Of a stretch of DNA of 7,145 bases, positions 1 to 5,523 are shown in pieces. The stretch lies in the NCBI GenBank assembly GCA_003233535.1, contig QIMA01000256.1, forward strand, positions 1 through 7,145, written 5' to 3'. The stretch is from Rhodanobacteraceae bacterium (lineage in GTDB: Bacteria; Pseudomonadota; Gammaproteobacteria; Xanthomonadales; SZUA-5). Numbering within the stretch: position 1 is the first letter of the stretch; the number at the start of each line of letters is the position of its first letter. The position numbers were made by a program, and so were the translations under genes. The notes under the pieces were generated by a model that was given only the letters and a program-made list of their open reading frames with translations, searched no databases and was not told the origin of the DNA.

Positions 1-1
1 C

Positions 2-1081
2 TTCCGCTTTGGCCCACTGCAGCTTGCTCAGCAGGTCATCGCCGGCACAGCGGATCAGACCGATGTTGCCGAGCCGCTGGATCTGCACGCCGCCATGCGG
101 CTCGCCGCAACGATGGTGCAGCTAAACGACGACCCCAGCCGACCGCTGGGTAGCAGCGCGGTGCTGCTGATCGCGGGACGCGACATTGACGATCTGCGGC
201 GGCTCACAGCGCTGGCCCACGATCGCGCTAAAGCCGGGATCACCCTCAGCGTGGTTGCGCTGGGTGGCGATTCGGTGAGCGCGCAGGCCGAGGAATTGGC
301 ATTGGCCGGTCTGGGCACTCGGCGATTCCTGAGCGCCGCCAGCCAGGCTAGGCAACTGGTCGAAGATGAACTGCACGCCTCCAGTCGCGCGGTGGCGCGG
401 GCTGCCCGTTTGTCGATCCGTTTGGCTCCCGGCGTGCGCTTAGTTAGCGTTCTAGGATCGGAAAGGTTGGACGATCCGCAAGCGCAGCGCGTGCGCGAGA
501 TCGAACGCAGCATGGATCAGCGCCTTTCCGCCAACCTGGGCATCGACGCCGATCGCGGCGCAGATGAAGGTGGGATCCAGATCGTCATCCCGAGCATTTT
601 TGCCGGCGACAGTATTGCGCTGCTGCTCGACGTGATCGTCGATCGCCCCGGCCCCATCGCCGACGTCTCACTGCGCTACAAGGATCTGGTTTTTCTGCGC
701 AACGGCAGCCTGCACAGCCACATCTCTTTGCCCGACGGCGAGCTCAAACGCGGACCACGCGAGCTTTCGGTGCTGAAGAACTTACTGACCCATCATTTCG
801 TCGAGGCGGTCGGCGCTGCCGCGCTAGCATTGGGCCGCGGCCAGGTGGACGAGGCCGTCGGCGGCCTGCGCCAGATGCGCGCAACCATCGACAGCGCACG
901 TATGGCAGTGCCCGTATGGACCAACGACCCCGATCTGACTCGCGACCAGCAACTGCTGGACCGTTATCTGGACGCGCTGTCGGAATCTGCCGAACAAGCG
1001 CAGCAGTCCTTCCTCGCCGATTCCATGCGCTACGCGGCGTGGGCGAAAACGCACCGCGCCATCAAGGAGTGGAAACCATGA
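2..1081 (+). CDS. VWA domain-containing protein, 5'-truncated (C-terminal 359 residues)
   Basis: The reading frame is open to the left edge from base 2, so the true start lies outside the window; the first ATG inside it (base 95) sits mid-domain and is not a start. Visible residues 1-125 resemble the second half of a von Willebrand factor A fold: a helix (DLHAAMRLAATMVQL), a buried strand (SSAVLLIAGRDI), a helix, then LSVVALGGD and the AGLGTRRFLSAAS stretch that in VWA proteins precedes the last helix. The MIDAS DxSxS loop would lie upstream and cannot be seen. A beta-rich region follows (ARLSIRLAPGVRL, then SIALLLDVIVDRPG), similar in layout to what follows the VWA fold in YfbK-like proteins. 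The tail is a charged helical segment (LTRDQQLLDRYLDALSESAEQ). Family knowledge: such proteins often sit with MoxR AAA+ ATPases and act in assembly of envelope or metal-dependent complexes. The last bases overlap the next gene. The VWA call is by fold pattern and the specific role is unknown. Confidence 0.7.
   Translation, partial: FRFGPLQLAQQVIAGTADQTDVAEPLDLHAAMRLAATMVQLNDDPSRPLGSSAVLLIAGRDIDDLRRLTALAHDRAKAGITLSVVALGGDSVSAQAEELALAGLGTRRFLSAASQARQLVEDELHASSRAVARAARLSIRLAPGVRLVSVLGSERLDDPQAQRVREIERSMDQRLSANLGIDADRGADEGGIQIVIPSIFAGDSIALLLDVIVDRPGPIADVSLRYKDLVFLRNGSLHSHISLPDGELKRGPRELSVLKNLLTHHFVEAVGAAALALGRGQVDEAVGGLRQMRATIDSARMAVPVWTNDPDLTRDQQLLDRYLDALSESAEQAQQSFLADSMRYAAWAKTHRAIKEWKP
1064..1069 (+). 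promoter_or_regulatory. Ribosome binding site AAGGAG for the 1048-residue exported protein
   Basis: A near-consensus AAGGAG lies inside the end of the VWA gene, 8 nt before ATG 1078. It selects this ATG over an in-frame ATG at 916, which would put about 54 residues of unrelated, non-hydrophobic sequence (the VWA gene read in another frame) in front of an otherwise textbook signal peptide. The ATG overlaps the upstream TGA as ATGA (1078-1081), the usual geometry for termination-reinitiation coupling. Confidence 0.85.
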
Positions 1082-4000
1082 ACGCAGCACGCTACAAACT
1101 CATCTTGGCCGCGCTGTGCCTGACTCTGGGCACGCTGTTGACCGCGCCGCTGGCCGCTAGCGAAGTTCTGGCCAGCGCCGATCCCGGCGGTCAGGTCACT
1201 TTGCCTCTGAACGACTATCAGCGATTGATACTGCAAGCTACGACCCTGCCGCTGTCTGCGCCGTCGGCCTACGCCATCGGTCGCAGTGAGCTGAACATCC
1301 AATTCCAGCAGATGGAGCGGCACATTACCGCCACGGTTAGTGCGCAGGTAGCGGTGGAAACGTTCAGCGACGAGTGGACGCTAGTGCCGCTGCTGGGACC
1401 CGGTGCGGCCTTGGAGTCGGCCACGCTGAATGGATCTCCCGTGCAGCTGGTGCAGCGGCCCGAGGGTCTGTTTTGGTTGGCGCAGAAGCGTCAACGGGCC
1501 AAATTGGTGCTGAGCTACTACACCGATTCGCGATTGTCTGATCGCGCCTACGTCACCAGTCTGCCGATTCCCAAGGCTGCAGCGACGCGGTTCACTGCGA
1601 GCATTCCCCAGGCGCATATCGATCTGGTCGTAGCGCCAGCCACCAACCTTGTTATTGACCAAGGTGCCAACTCGACCCAGGCCAGCGGCAACGTTCCCAG
1701 CAGCCAAACGCTGATGGTGTCTTGGCGAGTCGCCGTCGAGCAAGCCTATGTGCTCGGGCGCGCCGACTACGACGGTGTGGTGCAGGCGGCGGCGCGAAAC
1801 GCCAAGCGCGCTAGCGCGATCGCCTGGCACGCGCGGATCACGGCACAAGTGTTCGTGGACGGTGAAGTCAGCGTGCCGCTGGTCTCCAACGCGACCACCC
1901 TGATTGGGATCGAAGTCGACGGGCAGGCGGCCACAGTGATTAGCGAGGACGGTCGCTTCGCGCTGCTCCTGGCCGGGGCGGGTGAGCATCAAATCGACCT
2001 ACGATTCCTCTCGCCGGTCGTCCACCCTGATGGCGTGCCCTCCACCGAATTCGACATCCCCGACGTGCCGGTGTCTCAGTTCACCCTTAGCTTGGAGGGC
2101 GACAAGCAAGTTCAGGCCAGCGCGGCCGACGGTTCGGCGGCTAGCGTCGAACTGCGCCAGCAAGACAATCAAACCGTGGCCAACTTTTTCCTACCTATGG
2201 GCAATCGTTTGCGCCTCAACTGGATGGACGCGCTGCCGGCCGACGTGACGCTGGAACGACGCGCAAACGCGATCGTCTATCAATCGCTCAGTGCTGCCGA
2301 AGGCGTGCTGTATGGGCAGGCTGCAATCCGCTACGAGATTACCCGCGGCGAGCAGAAGGTGTTGGAGTTCAGCATCCCGGCTAAGGCACAGGTGAATCAG
2401 ATTGCCTCGCCCGCCGGAGCGATCGCCGATTGGATTGAAGTGCAGGGCGAAGCGAACGCCGATCCTGAGCTACGCCACTTACGGGTCTTCCTCAATCGTG
2501 CAGTCAGCGGCGAGTTTGTCCTCAATGTTGACTATGAGCAGCTGCTGGAAGAACGCGGCAGCGACCAAAGCGAGGGCGTGCAACCGATTGCCGCGCCGAT
2601 CCTGCGCGCGGTGGGGGTGACTCGGCAAAAGGGGATGATCGCGCTGCTCTCCGGCAGCGATCTGGCGCTGGCGCCGATGACCCACGAGGACATGTCTGAG
2701 GTGGGCGAGAACGAGTTGCCGGCCTTTTTCCACAATCAGCTACAGCAGGCGGTTTCGCACACTTTCAAGTACCACAGCGCGGAGGCGAAATTGGCGGTGC
2801 AAACCACCACGCCCGAACACGAGCAGGGCAAGTTCAACGCCCAGGTCGATACCCTGATTTCCATTGGCGAGGTGACGCTCAAGGGGCAAGCCGGGATCGA
2901 GGTAGACGTTAAATCCGGGGTGCTGCGTGATCTGCGCTTGATCATGCCGGCGGATGTGAATTTGCTCGGCGTGGCCGGGCCATCGATACGCAATCACAGC
3001 GTGCTGGCTGAAGGCGAGCAGCAGCGCGTCGATATTGAATTTACTCGCGAGATGGACGGCCAGTTCCGCATCGAGCTCAACTACGAGCGGATCATGCTCG
3101 ACGGCACCACCACCACCACCGCGCCGCGAATCGAAGTGGTCGGCGCGGACGTGGCGCACGGTCGCATTGCCATTGAGGCGCTATCGGCGCTTGAAGTGTT
3201 GGCCACACAGGTGGAACAGCTGTCGACGCTGGAGATCAACGAGTTGCCGCGGCAACTGGTGCTCAAGACCACCAATCCCATTCTGCTCGCCTACCGCTAT
3301 GTCGAGACCGAGCAGCCGTTCGCCTTGCAGCTGTCGATCACTAGACACCGGGAAATTGATGTCCAGGTCGCGGCAATCGATCACGCTAACTACCGCACGC
3401 TGTATACCGCCGATGGTCTGGCGGTGACCCGAGCGCAGTTTGACGTGCGCAATTCGCGCCGACAGTTCCTGCGCTTGAGTCTGCCCTTAGATACGGAAAT
3501 TTGGTCGGTGTTTGTCGACGGCAACGCGCAGAAACCGGCCTTCGCCACCGACAGCGCCGAGGACTCCATCGACGTGCTGATCAAGATGGTCAATTCGGCA
3601 GCGGCGTTCTCGGTAGAGCTGGTTTACGCCACTAAGGGTCAACCGATGAGCACCTTCGGCAGTATCATTGGCAGCCTGCCGCGCCCCGACATCATCGTCA
3701 CGCGCTCCAGCTGGGATGTGTATGTGCCTAGCGGACCCCGCTACGCCACGCCCAAGTCAAACATGCAGATTGGTGCGACACAGGTGGTGACGTCGATGGC
3801 AGATGAACCGATCGCGATGCCGGCCAGTGCGGGGGCAGCGCTGCGCATTGAATTGCCCACGCAGGGGCTGGGCTTTCGCTTCACCAAGCTGTACGCCAAT
3901 CAAGCCACCGACGACGCCTACTTCAGCCTGCGCTATGTTGATCGCAGCGCTAGCTTCGGCGGCCTGTGGTTGAGTCTGCTGGGGACGTTGGCGGTGTGGG

Positions 4001-4224
4001 TAGGGATCGTCGGAGTTGGCCGCCGAACTCGTATTGATCCACGTCGCCGGAACATGGCGCTCGGATTGTTGCTCGCTGGCGCCGCGGTTATCGCAGCATC
4101 GATCAGCCTGCTCAGCGCCAGCGTGGTGCCGCCATCATTGCTGTCGCTGGCGATTGCCGCGGGGCTTGCAGGATGGATGCTGTGGCAGTGGTGGCAGCAG
4201 CGCCGCGTAGCGACAGAATCCTAA
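1078..4224 (+). CDS. Large exported, C-terminally membrane-anchored protein made of repeated beta modules (1048 aa), function unknown
   Basis: I do not recognise a named family. The start at 1078 has a strong ribosome binding site and gives a signal peptide: charged n-region (MNAARYK), hydrophobic core (LILAALCLTLGTLLTAPLA) and probable cleavage near residues 27-28. Residues about 30-955 are beta-strand rich with no enzyme motif I can see. A recurring pattern (LxLP, about 10 residues, VxVDG or similar, a variable stretch, then GxFxLxLxY) appears around residues 100-149, 264-311, 428-490, 617-672 and 797-853. Copies 3 and 4 belong to longer duplicated modules, each ending in a NELP motif (residues 545-548 and 721-724). 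Three membrane helices close the protein (about 962-981, 993-1016, 1020-1039). The basic loop RRTRIDPRRR (982-991) and the basic tail (QQRR) place the large domain in the periplasm and the C-terminus in the cytoplasm. Coupling to the VWA gene suggests a joint complex. It could be a scaffold, an adhesin-like surface protein or a carrier for the VWA partner; the choice among these is inference. Confidence 0.85.
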   Translation: MNAARYKLILAALCLTLGTLLTAPLAASEVLASADPGGQVTLPLNDYQRLILQATTLPLSAPSAYAIGRSELNIQFQQMERHITATVSAQVAVETFSDEWTLVPLLGPGAALESATLNGSPVQLVQRPEGLFWLAQKRQRAKLVLSYYTDSRLSDRAYVTSLPIPKAAATRFTASIPQAHIDLVVAPATNLVIDQGANSTQASGNVPSSQTLMVSWRVAVEQAYVLGRADYDGVVQAAARNAKRASAIAWHARITAQVFVDGEVSVPLVSNATTLIGIEVDGQAATVISEDGRFALLLAGAGEHQIDLRFLSPVVHPDGVPSTEFDIPDVPVSQFTLSLEGDKQVQASAADGSAASVELRQQDNQTVANFFLPMGNRLRLNWMDALPADVTLERRANAIVYQSLSAAEGVLYGQAAIRYEITRGEQKVLEFSIPAKAQVNQIASPAGAIADWIEVQGEANADPELRHLRVFLNRAVSGEFVLNVDYEQLLEERGSDQSEGVQPIAAPILRAVGVTRQKGMIALLSGSDLALAPMTHEDMSEVGENELPAFFHNQLQQAVSHTFKYHSAEAKLAVQTTTPEHEQGKFNAQVDTLISIGEVTLKGQAGIEVDVKSGVLRDLRLIMPADVNLLGVAGPSIRNHSVLAEGEQQRVDIEFTREMDGQFRIELNYERIMLDGTTTTTAPRIEVVGADVAHGRIAIEALSALEVLATQVEQLSTLEINELPRQLVLKTTNPILLAYRYVETEQPFALQLSITRHREIDVQVAAIDHANYRTLYTADGLAVTRAQFDVRNSRRQFLRLSLPLDTEIWSVFVDGNAQKPAFATDSAEDSIDVLIKMVNSAAAFSVELVYATKGQPMSTFGSIIGSLPRPDIIVTRSSWDVYVPSGPRYATPKSNMQIGATQVVTSMADEPIAMPASAGAALRIELPTQGLGFRFTKLYANQATDDAYFSLRYVDRSASFGGLWLSLLGTLAVWVGIVGVGRRTRIDPRRRNMALGLLLAGAAVIAASISLLSASVVPPSLLSLAIAAGLAGWMLWQWWQQRRVATES
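2359..3348 (+). repeat. Protein-level tandem duplication within the exported protein (modules at residues ~428-585 and ~617-757)
   Basis: Two consecutive modules align by eye over most of their length. Module A runs FSIPAKAQVNQI ... GEFVLNVDYEQLL ... APILRAVGV ... GMIAL ... NELPAFF ... FKYHSAEAKLAVQ. Module B runs LIMPADVNLLGV ... GQFRIELNYERIM ... APRIEVVGA ... GRIAIE ... NELPRQL ... YRYVETEQPFALQL. The DNA copies have diverged well beyond nucleotide similarity, so this is an old duplication rather than a recent one. A third, shorter copy of the first half follows at about residues 797-853 (LRLSLPLDTEIWSVFVDG ... FSVELVY). Boundaries are approximate because they were placed by visual alignment. 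Confidence 0.75.
3106..3120 (+). repeat. (ACC)5 trinucleotide run encoding five threonines
   Basis: Five consecutive ACC codons encode Thr677-Thr681 of the exported protein, in the linker just before the APRIEVVGA strand of module B. The matching linker in module A (EERGSDQSEGVQPIAAP) is longer and not repetitive, so this looks like a flexible, length-tolerant joint. Slippage here would change the threonine count without breaking the frame. Confidence 0.8.
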
Positions 4225-4279
4225 CCCGGCTGTTTCATGAACTCGCGCGATCATCGCGCGAGTTCATGAAATATCCGGG
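4225..4279. repeat. Long perfect inverted repeat directly after the stop codon; candidate 3'-end hairpin
   Basis: Bases 4233-4250 and 4254-4271 are exact reverse complements (18-bp stem, loop TCA at 4251-4253). The symmetry extends outward: 4225-4229 (CCCGG) pairs with 4275-4279 (CCGGG), with T4231-A4273 and a G4232-T4272 wobble leaving only C4230/T4274 unpaired. The outer stem starts on the first base after the TAA of the exported-protein gene, so the transcript end would fold into a very stable hairpin. There is no run of T on either side in either direction, so it is not a classic intrinsic terminator. A transcript-stabilising or RNase III-processed hairpin, a terminator of another kind, a site for a dimeric DNA-binding protein, or one copy of a dispersed repeat are all possible. 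The structure is certain; its role is not. Confidence 0.9.
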
Positions 4280-4322
4280 CTAGCGATGCGATCAACAGTC
4301 GCGTCAGCGCGTCGGTTTTCAT
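4251..4322 (-). CDS. Possible minus-strand micro-ORF, 23 residues, ending in the hairpin loop
   Basis: On the minus strand a full GAGGAG (4334-4329) lies 6 nt before an ATG (4322-4320). The frame encodes a 23-residue peptide that begins MKTDALTRLL, continues through a leucine/isoleucine-rich stretch and ends FHELAR. Its TGA stop is exactly the 3-nt loop of the long inverted repeat. The spacing of leucine, isoleucine and phenylalanine would suit a short amphipathic helix. In favour: the ribosome binding site is stronger than that of any full gene in the window other than the exported protein. Against: it is very short, I see no convincing minus-strand promoter (a TTGACC at 4385-4380 has no matching -10 box), and a chance GAGGAG-ATG pair is plausible. 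It could be a small protein, the leader of an antisense RNA, or chance. Confidence 0.25.
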   Translation of the reverse strand: MKTDALTRLLIASLARIFHELAR

Positions 4323-4477
4323 GCTCAGCTCCTCGTTGCATTCAACTTAACGTCGCCCGCCTCGGCTGCGTCTGATTTTGGTCAATCCCTATGAGTTCAC
4401 CTTGTTTGTCATTCGACCGTGGCCCCTTTGCCCACCGACTTTCGTGTAACCGTCTAGAATGGATAAGGCGTATGCCG

Positions 4478-4521
4478 ATCAAGGCGCGGGTATGAGTGAA
4501 TCAAGGTGCGGGTATGAGTGA
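4478..4521 (+). repeat. 22-bp tandem duplication of a translation-initiation region
   Basis: Bases 4478-4499 and 4500-4521 are adjacent copies of one 22-bp unit that differ only at the eighth position (C4485 versus T4507). Each copy holds AAGG, a 7-nt spacer, ATG, and the following AGTGA. Because 22 is not a multiple of three, the first copy's ATG is out of frame with the gene, while the second copy's ATG (4514) starts it. The near identity points to a recent slippage or duplication event. Confidence 0.95.
4503..4506 (+). promoter_or_regulatory. Ribosome binding site AAGG that decides the FHA-GGDEF start
   Basis: AAGG lies 7 nt before ATG 4514. An alternative in-frame GTG at 4496 is the furthest upstream start possible, since an in-frame TGA sits at 4493-4495. 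That GTG would add six residues (MNQGAG) but has its nearest AAGG 11 nt away. ATG 4514 is therefore preferred. Confidence 0.65.
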
Positions 4522-5413
4522 TAGGGGACCGCAAGACACGCTCACCACGGAACGTGGAAATTTGGCTCGCCTGGCGGCGGCCCTTGGGACCGGTAACGGT
4601 GCCAAGCTGACTATTACCCAGGGTGAGGGCGTCGGGCGTGAAATCGAGCTGCGCGACACGCCGCTGATTGTTGGTCGGTCTTCCGAAAGCGACCTGCGCT
4701 TGCTCAACCGTGCGGTCTCCCGGCTGCACTGTCGGGTGTGGCGCGATGCGACCGGTTTCTGGCTGCGCGATCTCAACTCGACCAACCGCACGTACCTCAA
4801 CGAACGGCCAGTGGTGGAGGCGCGCCTGAAGGACGGCGATAACATTATGGTCGGCGGCACCGTGATGCAGTTTGGCGAACAAAGACCCGTCGACGGTGAT
4901 GCGCAAGATCAGCTCTACGATCTGGTCACCCACGACACGCTCACCGGATTGTTCAATCAGCGCCACTTTGAGACCTTGATGGATCAGGAAATCGCGCGCA
5001 GCCGGCGCCGCGGGCATGTGTTTGTGGTCGCCGCCTTGGAACTCGACCACCTGACCGAGATTCGTCAGAAGCAAGGCGTGGCCGCGGGCGAGGAATTGCT
5101 CAAGCGCTGCGCTCGATTGCTGCAGCTGGAGCTGCGCGAAGAGGACATCAAGGCGCGCTTGGGCGACGGCGAATACGCCATTTTGCTGCCGGAAACGCCG
5201 CTGGACGAAGCGCTACCGCTGCTCGACCGTTTGCGTCGGCGCATCGGCGATTCGGAGTTCAATGTGGGCGGCGTCGTCGTTGGCACCACGCTGAGCGCCG
5301 GCGCGACCCTTTGGACCAAGGAAGTCGCGTCCCGAGGGGCGCTGCTAAAAGCCTTGGACAGCGCGCTCTACAAGGCCAGACATGCAGGACGTAACCGCGT
5401 CGCGACCATGTAG
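4514..5413 (+). CDS. FHA-GGDEF signalling protein with a degenerate active site and an intact c-di-GMP I-site
   Basis: The 299-residue cytoplasmic protein has no signal peptide or membrane segment. Residues about 30-122 form an FHA (phosphothreonine-binding) domain with the full signature: GRSSESD (54-60), SRLHC (69-73) and DLNSTNRTYLN (86-96). Residues about 132-297 form a GGDEF domain with the usual entry DTLTGLFNQRHF (141-152). The GGDEF signature itself reads GDGEY (217-221), so the metal-binding acid at its third position is glycine. The first metal aspartate is Glu176, the guanine-contacting Asn is Arg184, and the Asp nine residues later is Glu193. The I-site RxxD (Arg208-Asp211) is present at the exact canonical distance. 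Established knowledge: intact GGDEF domains make c-di-GMP, while degenerate ones with an I-site can bind it. I infer a c-di-GMP receptor that joins phosphothreonine signals to c-di-GMP, probably with no cyclase activity. The initiation region is duplicated. No partner kinase is visible in the window. Confidence 0.92.
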   Translation: MSDRGPQDTLTTERGNLARLAAALGTGNGAKLTITQGEGVGREIELRDTPLIVGRSSESDLRLLNRAVSRLHCRVWRDATGFWLRDLNSTNRTYLNERPVVEARLKDGDNIMVGGTVMQFGEQRPVDGDAQDQLYDLVTHDTLTGLFNQRHFETLMDQEIARSRRRGHVFVVAALELDHLTEIRQKQGVAAGEELLKRCARLLQLELREEDIKARLGDGEYAILLPETPLDEALPLLDRLRRRIGDSEFNVGGVVVGTTLSAGATLWTKEVASRGALLKALDSALYKARHAGRNRVATM

Positions 5414-5523
5414 TTTTGCCAACCGTTGGTTATCTTTAGCGGCCACCGCTACCCGGCGATTTCTCGTGCCTGCAGCGCACAACTCGCACCTTTTGCTGCG
5501 CATCTACCCAAGAGCCGCTGACT
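5414..5523 (+). other. 110-bp spacer before the glutamate synthase-like gene
   Basis: The spacer contains a small hairpin (TAGCGG 5437-5442, loop CCA, CCGCTA 5446-5451) and a minor CCAAC/GTTGG dyad at about 5420-5430. Neither is followed by a T-run, so no intrinsic terminator is evident and readthrough from the FHA-GGDEF gene is possible. A weak AAGAG (5510-5514) lies 9 nt before the next ATG. Confidence 0.5.

Larger units (their letters stand above)
4225..4513. other. Intergenic region between the exported protein and the FHA-GGDEF gene
   Basis: These 289 bases carry no sizeable + strand gene. From left to right they hold the long inverted repeat (to 4279), a possible minus-strand micro-ORF (4251-4322), an unremarkable AT-richer stretch (about 4340-4420), and the duplicated initiation region that starts at 4478. 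I looked for a promoter for the downstream gene. A TAGAAT resembling a -10 box sits at 4455-4460, but no acceptable -35 box lies 16-18 bases upstream (nearest is TTGCCC at 4428-4433, 21 bases away). A promoter is expected here because a new transcription unit probably begins, but I cannot place it with confidence. Confidence 0.6.
4472..4521 (+). other. Two overlapping mini-ORFs upstream of and into the FHA-GGDEF start
   Basis: An ATG at 4472 opens a 7-codon frame (MPIKARV, stop TGA 4493-4495). That stop overlaps the next ATG (4492) as ATGA. The second frame encodes nine residues (MSESRCGYE) and stops at TGA 4519-4521, just past the FHA-GGDEF start at 4514. The second mini-ORF has the same AAGG ribosome binding site at the same 7-nt distance as the real gene, because both come from the duplicated unit. 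Ribosomes could therefore initiate at the first copy and terminate within reinitiation distance of the true start. Whether either peptide is made is unknown. Confidence 0.3.

Noticed and set aside
916..1077. Upstream in-frame start for the exported protein at ATG 916
   Set aside because: It would bury the signal peptide behind about 54 residues that come from the VWA gene in another frame; ATG 1078 has an AAGGAG and the ATGA overlap.
1381..1992. Minus-strand open frame of 203 codons inside the exported-protein gene
   Set aside because: It is low-complexity Arg/Gly/Gln-rich shadow sequence caused by GC-rich codon bias; the + strand frame has a signal peptide, repeats and membrane helices.
4237..4269. 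Ten-residue + strand frame inside the palindrome
   Set aside because: It has no ribosome binding site, and the ATG and TGA arise from the TCATGA symmetry of the two arms.
4225..4279. Classic rho-independent terminator
   Set aside because: The stem is strong but there is no T-run after it on either strand, so it is reported as an inverted repeat of uncertain function.
4420..4431. Possible sigma-54 promoter (TGG...TTGC)
   Set aside because: The GG and GC elements are about three bases too close for the -24/-12 spacing, and the CAC of the -24 box is missing.
4225..4513. CRISPR array, tRNA or insertion-sequence end in the gap
   Set aside because: There is only one palindrome and one two-copy tandem duplication, with no regularly spaced repeats, no cloverleaf, and no transposase fragment or flanking target duplication.
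4454..5074. Long minus-strand open frame (206 codons) opposite the FHA-GGDEF gene
   Set aside because: It is the antisense shadow of a gene with clear FHA and GGDEF motifs; its translation is rich in His, Gln and Arg, shows no domain, and has no suitable ribosome binding site.
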